A stretch of DNA of 64,000 bases, from assembly GCF_026319305.1 (NCBI RefSeq), contig NZ_JAPDMV010000002.1, forward strand, positions 49,034-113,033, in the 5' to 3' direction. The DNA is from Methylophaga sp. OBS4. GTDB lineage: Bacteria; Pseudomonadota; Gammaproteobacteria; Nitrosococcales; Methylophagaceae. Under the pieces are notes generated by a model, which saw nothing but the letters and a program-made list of their open reading frames with translations, was not told the origin of the DNA and made no database searches. The position numbers and the translations under genes were made by a program. Of this stretch, positions 44,522 to 53,726 are shown piece after piece (the stretch's first letter is position 1; the number at the start of each line of letters is the position of its first letter).

Positions 44522-46195
44522 TTAACTCTCGCTTGCTTTATAGGTTTCACGCAGACGATTACGGATACCAATCGCTGCCAGATTGAGCACCACAATAATC
44601 AACACCAGCAGGAATGCGGTGGCATACACCAGTGGTCGTGCTGCTTCAACGTTCGGGCTCTGGAAACCGACATCGTAGATGTGGAAACCCAGATGCATAA
44701 ATTGACGGTCCAGATGCAGATACGGCGCAATATTATCGACCGCCAGCGTCGGCGCCAGTTTCACCACACCGACCATCATCAACGGTGCCACCTCACCGGC
44801 GGCGCGGGCGACAGCCAGGATCAAGCCGGTCATCATGGCTGGCGCCGCCATCGGCAGCACAGTGCGCCACAGGGTTTCCGCCTTGGTGGCGCCCAGCGCC
44901 AGGCTTCCCTCCCGAATCGCGCGTGGAATACGGGACAAACCTTCTTCAGTCGCCACAATCACCACGGGCACCGTCAAAATCGCCAGCGTTAATGAAGCCC
45001 ATAACAAGCCTGGCGAACCAAAGGTCGGCGCCGGTAATTTAGCCTGGAAAAAGATTTCATCAATATTGCCGCCGACAAAATAAACAAAAAAGCCCAGACC
45101 GAATACGCCGTAAACAATCGATGGCACCCCCGCCAGATTGTTTACCGCAATGCGAATCAGCCGGATAATCGGACCCTGTGTCGCATATTCCTTCAGATAA
45201 ACCGCGGCGACCACACCGAACGGCGTCACCAGAATCGACATAATCATGACCATCATGACGGTGCCGAAAATAGCCGGGAAGATCCCGCCCTCGGTATTGG
45301 CTTCGCGCGGTTCACCGGATACAAAATTCCACACCTCGTGGAAATACTGGCCCAGTTTATCAGCCGTGCTCATCGCGTTAGGTTTGTATACCTGCACGAT
45401 TTTAGCCAACGGCAAATTCACCTCACGGCCATCCGCAATTCTGACCGTGACCTGATCCCGGCTCAGCGCTTTGTATAGTTCGTCAAGCTGCTTGCGCAGT
45501 TCGGCATAACGGGCATCAAACAGTTTACGTTCTTCGTCAATTTCCTGATAAGGCAACGTGCCTTTGGCAATATTGTCCAGCTGCAGACGACGCTCCGCCA
45601 GGCGCAGTTGTTCCAGCCCATGGTTGATCTTGCCGATCTCCGTTTTTTCAATGTTTTTTATTTCGGCAACCAGATCATTGCTGCGTTGCAGTCTGGCCTG
45701 AAACTCATCCCAGGCATTATCACCGTCGGCAACCGGATCACCCTGTTGTTTGACGTTGACCAGGTAACCGTAAAAATTGCCCCATTCACGCCGTTCAATC
45801 GCCATCAAACCTTCGGGATAACGGATCTCTCCAATCCACGGATCGTTGATCCAGCGGAAATCAAGACCAAAATAATCCCGGTTGCCGATTTTGATCAGTG
45901 AACGGCCGCCACTGAGCTGTCCCTCCGGCAGTATCACACCTGAAGCTGCCAGCCGCGGAGCTAAAACCGTTTCATGGTCCACCTTTTCGCCCACCAGTGT
46001 CACCGCTTCCTGGCCGGGTTCGAGATAAGTCAGTTCCATAATATCGGCGGGCCAGAAGTGGCTCAGGCCCCGCACCGCGATCAAGAGTAACAGACCAACG
46101 ACCATCACCAGACTGATACTGACGGCACCGGCATTGAGCCAGACCCAGGGTTTACCGCTGTCGAACCAGGATTTGATTGAAGAGCTTTGTGTCAT
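44522..46195 (-). CDS. pstA: Phosphate ABC transporter permease PstA with large periplasmic domain
   Basis: About 557 residues, roughly twice the size of E. coli PstA. A first membrane helix (~20-42) is followed by a ~230-residue extracytoplasmic insert (~43-270, with a coiled-coil stretch rich in Glu/Lys/Arg at ~135-215), then the ABC permease domain (~285-550) with [20 protein letters not shown] and the EAA-type loop [20 protein letters not shown]. The long form is known from Vibrio and Pseudomonas. ATG 46195 has a GGA-type site; a GTG at 46207, overlapping the pstC stop, is the alternative. Confidence 0.93.
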   Translation of the reverse strand: MTQSSSIKSWFDSGKPWVWLNAGAVSISLVMVVGLLLLIAVRGLSHFWPADIMELTYLEPGQEAVTLVGEKVDHETVLAPRLAASGVILPEGQLSGGRSLIKIGNRDYFGLDFRWINDPWIGEIRYPEGLMAIERREWGNFYGYLVNVKQQGDPVADGDNAWDEFQARLQRSNDLVAEIKNIEKTEIGKINHGLEQLRLAERRLQLDNIAKGTLPYQEIDEERKLFDARYAELRKQLDELYKALSRDQVTVRIADGREVNLPLAKIVQVYKPNAMSTADKLGQYFHEVWNFVSGEPREANTEGGIFPAIFGTVMMVMIMSILVTPFGVVAAVYLKEYATQGPIIRLIRIAVNNLAGVPSIVYGVFGLGFFVYFVGGNIDEIFFQAKLPAPTFGSPGLLWASLTLAILTVPVVIVATEEGLSRIPRAIREGSLALGATKAETLWRTVLPMAAPAMMTGLILAVARAAGEVAPLMMVGVVKLAPTLAVDNIAPYLHLDRQFMHLGFHIYDVGFQSPNVEAARPLVYATAFLLVLIIVVLNLAAIGIRNRLRETYKASES

Positions 46196-46206
46196 CGTTT
46201 TTTCCA

Positions 46207-48480
46207 CTACAGCGAACTGTATTTGTTACGTAAGCGCTGACGCACTACTTCGGCAATGGTATTGAGCACAAATGTCGCCATAAACAATACCAGCGCAGCA
46301 AGAAACAGCACGCGGTAATGCGAACTGTTGACTTCGGCTTCCGGCATTTCTACCGCAATATTGGCAGACAAGGCACGGAAACCCTCAAAAATATTAAAGT
46401 CCATAATCGGGGTATTACCGGTCGCCATCAGCACGATCATGGTTTCCCCCACGGCACGGCCCAAACCGATCATCACCGCTGAGAAAATACCCGGGCTGGC
46501 GGTGAGCAATACCACACGGGTCATGGTCTGCCAGGGTGTTGCTCCCAGCGCCAGAGAACCGATGGTCAGATGCTTGGGCACACCAAAAATCGCATCTTCG
46601 GTAATAGAGAAAATGGTCGGGATCACCGCAAAACCCATCACCAACCCCACGACCAGCGAGTTACGCTGATCGTAATCAATACCGATTTCGTTAAGCCATT
46701 TGGGCATATTGCCGTCAAACAGCCACAATTCCAGCGTTGCACTGAACGACAGTGAAAGATAACCGACCAATAAGACAACCGGGATCAGAATCGCCGCTTC
46801 CCAACCATCAGGAATACGGTCACGCCAGCTGCCCGGCAGCTTGGTCCAGCCCCATGCGGTCACAATAATCATCACCGGCAGCATAATCAGAATGGTAAAC
46901 ACGCCGGGCAGATTCTCTTCCACCAGCGGCGCCAGCCATAGGCCAGCAAGGAAACCGAGGATAACCGTAGGCAGGGCCTCCATAATTTCAATACTCGGCT
47001 TTACCAGCGTGCGCATCTTTGGCGACATAAAATAAGCGGTGAAAATGGCGCCCATAACAGCCAGCGGCACCGCAACCAGCATGGCGTAAAAGGCGGCCTT
47101 AATCGTACCGAAGGTCAGTGGGTTCAGGCTGAACTTAGGCTCAAAGTCATTGCTGGCTGATGAGGACTGCCAGATATATTCAGGCTGGTCACGGCTTTCG
47201 TACCAGACTTTTTCCCACAGCGAATGCCAGGAAATATCCGGATGTTCATTGTCGATATCCAGCAGCTTGACGCCCCCCTGCTCAGTCATACTGATAAGGC
47301 CATTGGCACGGGGGGAAATCGCCAGCACCGCATGGTCAGACTGCAGGAAAGGTTCCACCAATAAAGTGCGATGTGCGGTTGTGTGGTAAATGCCCAGCCG
47401 GCCGCTATTATCCAGCGCCAGGAAGCCCTTACGGCCTTGTTCCGTGGCAATAGCAATGATCGGTGCCGATTGCTTATGAAAACTGCGCACATTATGCAGG
47501 GTGTAGTTGTTATCCTGGTCGCGCACCGGAAACCACTGATCAATCTGGCCGTCACTGCGACCGACCAGCACTGAAATACCGCCGGTCAGAAATTCAAAAC
47601 TGGTGATAGCCACACCGGTCGGTACCGCTTTCACTTTCTGCACCAGTCGCGGTGAGCCTATTTTCTGAATATCGTAGTAGGAAATAAACCCTTGATTATC
47701 AACCAGATACAGCTCACGCTGATCAATATCCATTTGCAAATGGGTAATGGTCGCCAGGCCGGTTAATGCAATCTGCGCCGACTGTTCTTTGATCTCAAAG
47801 ATAGTCTCATCCAGAAAGTTTTCTTCGCGAATCAGGCTCTTCAACACCACTCGCTGATCAGCGGTTAAGGCAGCAAACGAGGTCTGATCACCGGTGCTTT
47901 GCACGCTGATCATTGATAAAGCCTGACCTTCAGGATCAATGCTGACCGCCTCCTCACCCAACGGGTATTTGATCAGTGGTGTAATTTTGCGTTGGGTACC
48001 TTCGGGATAGCTGATTTTGTAATCCTGCTGGAACACCAGCGCAGAACCGTCTTCAAAACCATAAGCAAATACATCGGTAGAAGCACTGCCGGCCGCCGTG
48101 CTGCTAATATTTTTTCCGGCCAGTGGCAACTCTGGCTCCAACACGAGCTTACCGTTTGCCGCCTCGAAGAAACGCACTTGTCCCTGTTTGCTGACCGACA
48201 GGGCCACATCGTTATATTCATCCAACGACAGATAAGCACTGTGTGTCATGTTTGAGGCATATTCTGATCGGGTTTCGATATCTGCCCCGGAAAACAGCGG
48301 CATCACAACATAGAGCAGATAGAAAAAGATCAGCACGATGGCCAGAATGACCGAGATCCCCCCCAAACCTACCCCGTATTTAGCCGCGCGGTCTTTCAAC
48401 TCACGCCAGGCACGTCTACGTTTGGCCACCGTTGATCCCGGCGCCGGTAAAACGCTGTTATCTGCAATTTGTTCAGGCAT
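46207..48480 (-). CDS. pstC: Phosphate ABC transporter permease PstC with periplasmic beta-propeller-like domain
   Basis: 757 residues. After one membrane helix (~38-62) comes a ~370-residue extracytoplasmic domain with recurring strand-rich repeats (QRVVLKSL, QRELYLVDNQGF, SVLVGRSDGQIDQWFP, RKGFLALDNSGRLGIYH), likely a beta-propeller. The permease domain (~455-745) has LAVMGAIFTAYFMSPKMRTL, MEALPTVILGFLAGLWLAP and the EAA loop LGATPWQTMTRVVLLTASPG. PstC with such an insert is common in marine gammaproteobacteria. It lies 149 bases after pstS. Confidence 0.93.
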   Translation of the reverse strand: MPEQIADNSVLPAPGSTVAKRRRAWRELKDRAAKYGVGLGGISVILAIVLIFFYLLYVVMPLFSGADIETRSEYASNMTHSAYLSLDEYNDVALSVSKQGQVRFFEAANGKLVLEPELPLAGKNISSTAAGSASTDVFAYGFEDGSALVFQQDYKISYPEGTQRKITPLIKYPLGEEAVSIDPEGQALSMISVQSTGDQTSFAALTADQRVVLKSLIREENFLDETIFEIKEQSAQIALTGLATITHLQMDIDQRELYLVDNQGFISYYDIQKIGSPRLVQKVKAVPTGVAITSFEFLTGGISVLVGRSDGQIDQWFPVRDQDNNYTLHNVRSFHKQSAPIIAIATEQGRKGFLALDNSGRLGIYHTTAHRTLLVEPFLQSDHAVLAISPRANGLISMTEQGGVKLLDIDNEHPDISWHSLWEKVWYESRDQPEYIWQSSSASNDFEPKFSLNPLTFGTIKAAFYAMLVAVPLAVMGAIFTAYFMSPKMRTLVKPSIEIMEALPTVILGFLAGLWLAPLVEENLPGVFTILIMLPVMIIVTAWGWTKLPGSWRDRIPDGWEAAILIPVVLLVGYLSLSFSATLELWLFDGNMPKWLNEIGIDYDQRNSLVVGLVMGFAVIPTIFSITEDAIFGVPKHLTIGSLALGATPWQTMTRVVLLTASPGIFSAVMIGLGRAVGETMIVLMATGNTPIMDFNIFEGFRALSANIAVEMPEAEVNSSHYRVLFLAALVLFMATFVLNTIAEVVRQRLRNKYSSL

Positions 48481-48513
48481 GTAGCGATACCAATTTATTG
48501 AGTTAATTCAGAC

Positions 48514-48562
48514 AAATACAATCACAAGCATACTGCGGTTCAATAAACTTGTGATTGTATTT
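48514..48562 (-). repeat. Second hairpin in the pstS-pstC gap
   Basis: AAATACAATCACAAG (48514-48528) and CTTGTGATTGTATTT (48548-48562) are perfect 15-bp inverted repeats around a 19-base loop. In the pstS transcript this folds downstream of the hairpin at 48569-48605. Probably an RNA-stabilising or attenuating structure. Confidence 0.6.
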
Positions 48563-48568
48563 AACAGC

Positions 48569-48605
48569 AAACGCCCCGTACCAACAAACGGGGTACAGGG
48601 CGTTT
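48569..48605 (-). terminator. First hairpin after pstS, likely partial terminator or 3'-end stabiliser
   Basis: AAACGCCCCGTACC (48569-48582) pairs with GGTACAGGGCGTTT (48592-48605), 14 bp with one mismatch. It begins ~25 bases after the pstS stop. No long T run follows, so read-through into pstC is expected, giving more pstS than pstCAB transcript. Confidence 0.55.
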
Positions 48606-48629
48606 AACATCAAATACCAGACCAGAATT

Positions 48630-49583
48630 TTACTTCAGCAGATCCATATATTTTGCAGCAACTGAAGCGGGCAACGGCACATAACCGTCTTTCACAACCA
48701 CTTGCTGACCGGTTTTGGATAACACCATTTTCATAAACTCACGATCAATCGGAGACAGTGGTTTGTTAGGTGCTTTGTTGACATAGACCCACAGGAAACG
48801 TGACAATGGGAAAGTGCCGTTAGCCGCATTTTCCGGAGTGGCTGCTATAAACGGCTGACCTTCGGCTTTTGCCAGAGGAACGGCTTTCACACCTGAAGTT
48901 TTATAACCGATACCTGAATAACCGATACCGTTCAACGACTTGGTCACGCCCTGAACCACTGACGCCGAACCTGGTTGTTCGTTCACACTGTTTTTGTAGT
49001 CACCTTTACACAGCGCATTGTCTTTGAAGTAGCCGTAAGTACCCGATACTGAATTGCGGCCGTACAGCTGAATATTACCCAGGTCCTGACCCAGCTGGTT
49101 CCAGTTGGTGATGTCTTCCGCATAACCACATTTACGGGTCGCTGAAAATACCGCATCGACCTGAGCAATGGTCATACCTTCAATCGGGTTGTCTTTATGT
49201 ACATAAACCGCCAGCGCATCGATGGCGACAGGAATAGCCGTCGGTTTGTAGCCATGTTTTTCTTCAAAAGCAGCGATTTCCTTGTCTTTCATCTTGCGGC
49301 TCATCGGACCGAAGTTTGAAGTGCCTTCAGTCAAAGCTGGTGGCGCAGTTGAAGAACCTGCTGCTTGAATCTGGATGCTGACGTTAGGATATTCACGTTT
49401 GAACTCTTCCGCCCACAAGGTCATCAAATTAGCCAGCGTGTCAGAACCGACACTGGACAGGCTGCCGGAAATACCGCTGACTTTTTCATAGTCAGGCAAA
49501 GCAGCATCAACATCAGCGAAAATCGCGGGTGAGAACGCCACCGAGACAGCGGCACCCAGCATAGCAAGATTTTTCTTGAACAT
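48630..49583 (-). CDS. pstS: Periplasmic phosphate-binding protein
   Basis: 317 residues. Signal peptide from the ATG at 49583 ([15 protein letters not shown] 9 bases upstream), cleavage near SPAIFA-D. The phosphate-binding segments are [15 protein letters not shown] and [14 protein letters not shown], with [16 protein letters not shown] later; these match the PstS family. The frame opens further upstream at 49628, without a ribosome site. Controlled by the strong Pho box just upstream. Confidence 0.95.
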   Translation of the reverse strand: MFKKNLAMLGAAVSVAFSPAIFADVDAALPDYEKVSGISGSLSSVGSDTLANLMTLWAEEFKREYPNVSIQIQAAGSSTAPPALTEGTSNFGPMSRKMKDKEIAAFEEKHGYKPTAIPVAIDALAVYVHKDNPIEGMTIAQVDAVFSATRKCGYAEDITNWNQLGQDLGNIQLYGRNSVSGTYGYFKDNALCKGDYKNSVNEQPGSASVVQGVTKSLNGIGYSGIGYKTSGVKAVPLAKAEGQPFIAATPENAANGTFPLSRFLWVYVNKAPNKPLSPIDREFMKMVLSKTGQQVVVKDGYVPLPASVAAKYMDLLK

Positions 49584-49655
49584 AGTGTTCAACTCCCAAG
49601 TTAAAAGAAAAGTGGCAACGTTATTCACGTTTAGCGCTGGGAAAGTATGTAATCA

Positions 49656-49688
49656 GAGTGTGACAAGGATATGAAAGAAATATGACAG
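49656..49688 (-). promoter_or_regulatory. Pho box (three tandem PhoB half-sites) upstream of pstS
   Basis: On the minus strand three 11-bp units follow each other: CTGTCATATTT, CTTTCATATCC and TTGTCACACTC, with TGTCA-like cores at 11-base spacing. This matches the PhoB consensus CTGTCATAAA repeated. A weak -10 (CATACT, complement of 49644-49649) lies ~7-10 bases downstream, as in E. coli pho promoters where the box replaces the -35. Confidence 0.85.
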
Positions 49689-49726
49689 TTGTATTACAAC
49701 AACCGGATTTGGATGTTAAACCGCTG

Positions 49727-51016
49727 TCAGACGGTGATTTTTTCTACTGACATTGTTTTGGGGAAACAGCATTTGAAGCTGCTGCCTTTGCCTTGTTCGC
49801 TGCTGATAACGAGGTTGGCGCCATGGCGCTGCAAAACATGTTTGACGATTGCCAGCCCCAGCCCGGTACCGCCGGCATCATTGCTGCGGCCTTTGTCGAC
49901 CCGGTAAAACCGTTCGGTAAGCCGCTCCAGATGATGTTCGGCAATGCCTTCACCGTCATCGCTCACTTCAATACAAACCGCCTCATCTTCCTCACGCCAG
50001 TTGAGGGTTATCTGACAAGCGGGCGGGGTATATTTGACGGCATTGAACACCAGATTGGAGATGGCGCTACGCAGTTCATCCACATCACAAATCAGCCATT
50101 TGTCAGTGTCCAGATTCAGCGTGAACCGCTGATCACGATAATGCTCTGTGCTATGCGCGTCATCAATAATCGCTTGCAGTAACTTGCCGACATCGGTGGG
50201 AATTCTTCTTAAAGCCTTCTCGCCGGTTTCCAGCTGAGACAAAACCAGCAGATCCTTGATCATCAGATGCATACGTTCACTTTGCTGGCGCATGGCGGGC
50301 AAGGCAGCACGCCACTGCTCGCTGTCACTGTCTGCTGAAAATGCTTCCAGATAACCGCGCAGAACGGTCAGCGGTGTTTTTAACTCATGGGAGACATTAG
50401 CAACAAAATCGCGGCGCATACGCTGTAATTTAATAGTCTGGGTAATATCCCGCGCGATTAACAGCCGTCCTCCCCCCATATATTTCACCAGCTTCAATTC
50501 CAGCTGCACCTCTGAATTTAAGGGTGATTTGACGGTGGTCATGCCGCCTTGCCGCATCGGGTCTTCCAGCAACTGCTGAAATGCCGGATCCCGAATCAGG
50601 TTATTCACCCTGACGTTGCTGTCACGGGGCCAGCGGATGCCGAGTAACTCACGGGCAGCTTGATTGGCCCAGTCCACTTCACCAAATTCGCCCAGTACCA
50701 CAATCGCATCGGGCAAAGCGGAGGTGGCGGACTGAAAGCGTTGCAGATAGCCTGTCAGTTTTTTCTTGCGATTGCTGTTTTGCTGGCGCATCTGCTCAAT
50801 CTGGCGGCAGACATCATCAATGACCCCTTCAGCACTGGGGGAACGTCTTTTTTTCGGTTTCTGTAACCAGTACCAGAGCTTGTACCAGTTATGCTGTAAC
50901 CACAAGGCATAACCCAGCGAAGCCAGAAACATGAAGGTCATCATCTGCCCGAACAGCAGGCCGACAAAGCCGGCCAGACTGATCAAAGTCAGCAGTCGCC
51001 AATTATCCCATTGCAT
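49727..51016 (-). CDS. phoR: Phosphate regulon sensor histidine kinase
   Basis: 429 residues: two N-terminal membrane helices (~8-45), a positively charged stretch, a PAS domain (~95-190, PDAIVVLGEFGEVDWANQAA) and the kinase core. The H-box is FVANVSHELKTPLTVLRGY, the N-box ISNLVFNAVKYTP, the G-boxes VSDDGEGIAEHH and GTGLGLAIVKHVLQRHG. It phosphorylates PhoB when phosphate is low, signalled by Pst and PhoU. It starts 13 bases after the phoB stop. Confidence 0.95.
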   Translation of the reverse strand: MQWDNWRLLTLISLAGFVGLLFGQMMTFMFLASLGYALWLQHNWYKLWYWLQKPKKRRSPSAEGVIDDVCRQIEQMRQQNSNRKKKLTGYLQRFQSATSALPDAIVVLGEFGEVDWANQAARELLGIRWPRDSNVRVNNLIRDPAFQQLLEDPMRQGGMTTVKSPLNSEVQLELKLVKYMGGGRLLIARDITQTIKLQRMRRDFVANVSHELKTPLTVLRGYLEAFSADSDSEQWRAALPAMRQQSERMHLMIKDLLVLSQLETGEKALRRIPTDVGKLLQAIIDDAHSTEHYRDQRFTLNLDTDKWLICDVDELRSAISNLVFNAVKYTPPACQITLNWREEDEAVCIEVSDDGEGIAEHHLERLTERFYRVDKGRSNDAGGTGLGLAIVKHVLQRHGANLVISSEQGKGSSFKCCFPKTMSVEKITV

Positions 51017-51029
51017 GCAAACAGACCAG

Positions 51030-51722
51030 TCAATCTACCGAGAAACGATAACCGACACCCCGAACAGTCTGAACCAGGTGATCATGTCCGCTCGCCTCCA
51101 GCGCTTTGCGCAGGCGACGGATATGCACATCAACCGTACGCTCTTCGATATAGACGGTATCACCCCAGACATAATCCAGTAGTTGTGAGCGACCATAGGC
51201 ACGCTCGGGGTTTTTCATAAAAAAATGCAGCAGACGGAATTCGGTCGGACCCAGTTCAATGCGTTTGTCATCGACCGTCACACGATGGCTTTTGGTATCC
51301 AATAGCAGATTACCGAACTGGAGCTTCTGCGACTCATCACCATTAGCGGGCAGACAACGGCGCAAAACCGCTTTGATTCTGGCCATCAACTCCGGCGGGG
51401 AAAAAGGTTTGTTAATATAATCATCAGCACCAACGGCCAGGCCTTTGACCATATCCTCGCTCTCGCCCTTGGCGGTGAGCATAATGACCGGAATATTAGC
51501 CAGAAATTCATTGGCACGCAGGCGGCGGATAAACTCGATACCATCAATACCCGGCAACATCCAGTCCAGCAGAATCATGTCCGGTTGCTGATTTTTAAGA
51601 AATTCCAGCCCCTGCTCGCCATCCCCCACTGCATCACAGCCAAAACCTGCTTGCTTCAGCGTAAAAGACAGCATATCCCTGATCGCAACATCATCTTCTA
51701 CTACCAGTACACTCGTTGCCAT
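51030..51722 (-). CDS. phoB: Phosphate regulon response regulator
   Basis: 230 residues. Receiver domain with the acidic pocket VEDDVAIRD, phosphoacceptor Asp in ILLDWMLPGIDG (~D54), and the conserved Lys in INKPFSPPELMAR; C-terminal OmpR-type winged helix (~130-228) with ELGPTEFRLLHFFM and VDVHIRRLRKALE. It binds Pho boxes at pstS and probably at its own promoter and at the PiT gene. phoB-phoR order is conserved. Confidence 0.96.
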   Translation of the reverse strand: MATSVLVVEDDVAIRDMLSFTLKQAGFGCDAVGDGEQGLEFLKNQQPDMILLDWMLPGIDGIEFIRRLRANEFLANIPVIMLTAKGESEDMVKGLAVGADDYINKPFSPPELMARIKAVLRRCLPANGDESQKLQFGNLLLDTKSHRVTVDDKRIELGPTEFRLLHFFMKNPERAYGRSQLLDYVWGDTVYIEERTVDVHIRRLRKALEASGHDHLVQTVRGVGYRFSVD

Positions 51723-51770
51723 ATCTGTTTATTCCCAGTTCTGAATATCCTTTCGTCAAGGATACGCACC

Positions 51771-51792
51771 AATTGTTACAGTTTGGTAACAC
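51771..51792 (-). promoter_or_regulatory. Weak Pho box upstream of phoB
   Basis: Two 11-bp units on the minus strand, GTGTTACCAAA and CTGTAACAATT, have TGTnAC cores at 11-base spacing. Fewer consensus matches than the pstS box. It would give PhoB autoregulation. The rest of the 225-bp gap to the PiT gene shows no other clear signal. Confidence 0.5.
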
Positions 51793-51947
51793 CATTCAAT
51801 TGCCGAAAAGAGCGGCTGTGCATCACAGCACTGGCATATACACCGCCCCGCCTGTCAACAACTATAATGGCATATTTTCTGCTCATTACAGCACACGCTC
51901 AAAACAGGAATATAGCAACGGGCCGCGATAGGATAGGATATGGATTA

Positions 51948-53597
51948 TCAGCCCACAATGCCTTTAATCATATAAAACAAGCAAGCTGACAGCACCGCCG
52001 CAGCCGGTACCGTAATCAACCAGGCGGTAATGATTTTCTTAATCATGTCCCGTTTGACGTAAAGAATCTTCTTCTCTTTTTTCAGGGTTTTTTTCGCTTT
52101 TTTCAACGCAGCTTTTTCTTCATCGATAGCCCGATACAATTCGGTGATGCGTTGATAGTCATCTACGGTCTTGGTTTTCTTAACCTGCAAGGTATTCAGT
52201 TCGCTGCGCAGGGCGCTCAACAAGCGTTTTTCGTCTTTAATTTCCAGTTTATCCTGCCTGATTTCTTCCTCCAGCCGTACCGCTTCATCCATCCACTCAC
52301 GCAGGAAACCGACACCAAACACCCCGCCGATGGCAACATGTGTCGTGCTGACAGGCAGACCCAGCTGGCTGGCAATAATTACCGTAATCGCCGCCGCCAT
52401 CGCAATGGAAAATGCCCGCATCTGGTCCAGCTCGGTAATTTCACCGCCCACCGTGCGGATCAGGCGTGGCCCGTACAAAGCAAGACCCAGCGCAATACCG
52501 AACGCACCGACCGCCATAACCCAGACAGGAATACCCGCTTTGGCACTAATACCACCGGTCATCACCGCATCATGAATCGCCGCCAGCGGTCCGATCGCAT
52601 TGGCCACATCATTGGCACCATGGGCGAAACTGAGCAAAGCCGCCGCAAAAATCAACGGAATGGTAAATAAAACATTGATGCTGTCCCGATCATTTTTCAG
52701 TGTCGGCAATCTGTTCTTCACTGCTTTTTTCACCAGAAAAAATACAATCACAGCCACCAACAGCCCCATGGCGGCCGCATTAATAAAGCTGGGTTTGCTG
52801 GTAATCTCAAAATTGAAAAACAGCCATTCGTTACCAAACGCCAGTAATTGTGGCCATATCTGTTTCAAACCTTTCAGCACCAGATAGGTTACAAAGGCCC
52901 ATGCCATAATCGACACGTAAATAGGCACCCACTTTATTGACGCAGTGACTTTATCGTCGCGAAAAATAATAGTTTTCTTAATCGCAAACAAAAAGACAGC
53001 GGCAATCAGCCCCCCAATCAACGGCGAAATCACCCAGGAACTGGCAATGGCGCCCATGGTGCCCCAGTCGACGATGGTAAAACCCGCTGCTGCAATCCCC
53101 GCCCCCATCACACCGCCAACAATGGAATGTGTTGTCGATACCGGTGCACGAGCAAAAGTGGCCATATTGAGCCATAAAGCGGCGGCCAACAGCGCTGCCA
53201 TCATCGCCCAGATAAAGCTGTCAGCGTCTTGACCAAAACCATTGATATCAATGATGCCTTTTTTGATGGTCGACACCACATCGCCGCCGGCAATAAACGC
53301 GCCGCCGGCTTCGAAGATCATGGCTATCACAATGGCACCGCCCATGGTCAGGGCTTTGGAACCCACCGCAGGTCCCACGTTATTGGCGACGTCGTTGGCA
53401 CCGATATTCATGGCCATATAGGCACCAAATACCGTAGCGACAGCAAGGAAAAGGTTGTTGGGAACGCCACCGCTGGTAGCAAAACTGAAGCCCAATACGA
53501 GAACCAGAAAGAATAAAGCAAAACCTATTCTGGCCAGTTCCGCATGACTTTTCTTATAAGCCTGTTTTTCGAGCTGATGGATAGTTTTTATTTCCAC
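51948..53597 (-). CDS. pitA: PiT-family inorganic phosphate transporter with coiled-coil insert
   Basis: 549-residue inner-membrane symporter, low-affinity phosphate or metal-phosphate uptake. Both PiT signatures are present: NIGANDVANNVGPAVGSKAL (~64-83) and AHGANDVANAIGPLAAI (~320-336), with ~11 membrane helices. Between the last two membrane segments lies a highly charged coiled coil (~430-515; LEEEIRQDKLEIKDEK, KKAKKTLKKEKK) that standard PitA lacks. The last helix is IITAWLITVPAAAVLSAC. A weak Pho box precedes it, and phoB-phoR follow on the same strand. Confidence 0.9.
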   Translation of the reverse strand: MEIKTIHQLEKQAYKKSHAELARIGFALFFLVLVLGFSFATSGGVPNNLFLAVATVFGAYMAMNIGANDVANNVGPAVGSKALTMGGAIVIAMIFEAGGAFIAGGDVVSTIKKGIIDINGFGQDADSFIWAMMAALLAAALWLNMATFARAPVSTTHSIVGGVMGAGIAAAGFTIVDWGTMGAIASSWVISPLIGGLIAAVFLFAIKKTIIFRDDKVTASIKWVPIYVSIMAWAFVTYLVLKGLKQIWPQLLAFGNEWLFFNFEITSKPSFINAAAMGLLVAVIVFFLVKKAVKNRLPTLKNDRDSINVLFTIPLIFAAALLSFAHGANDVANAIGPLAAIHDAVMTGGISAKAGIPVWVMAVGAFGIALGLALYGPRLIRTVGGEITELDQMRAFSIAMAAAITVIIASQLGLPVSTTHVAIGGVFGVGFLREWMDEAVRLEEEIRQDKLEIKDEKRLLSALRSELNTLQVKKTKTVDDYQRITELYRAIDEEKAALKKAKKTLKKEKKILYVKRDMIKKIITAWLITVPAAAVLSACLFYMIKGIVG

Positions 53598-53630
53598 AAT
53601 GATCCCGTCAATTGCCTACCAAAATGGCGC

Positions 53631-53652
53631 AATTATTACAGTATTGTGACAT
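53631..53652 (-). promoter_or_regulatory. Pho box candidate upstream of the PiT gene
   Basis: ATGTCACAATA and CTGTAATAATT on the minus strand form two 11-bp units with TGTCA/TGTAA cores at 11-base spacing. The match is better than the phoB box but weaker than the pstS box. It ends 33 bases before the PiT ATG. Confidence 0.55.
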
Positions 53653-53664
53653 CAGGCATACCCC

Positions 53665-53700
53665 CTGTAACTATCGCCTGCTAAGATTGTCTAGTTACAG
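53665..53700. repeat. 9-bp inverted repeat in the PiT-dsbD divergent region
   Basis: CTGTAACTA (53665-53673) and TAGTTACAG (53692-53700) are perfect complements 18 bases apart; a further CTGTAA follows at 53702. It may be a dyad operator for dsbD or part of the PhoB region. Confidence 0.35.
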
Positions 53701-53726
53701 ACTGTAATGACGACCGATACCAAGCA

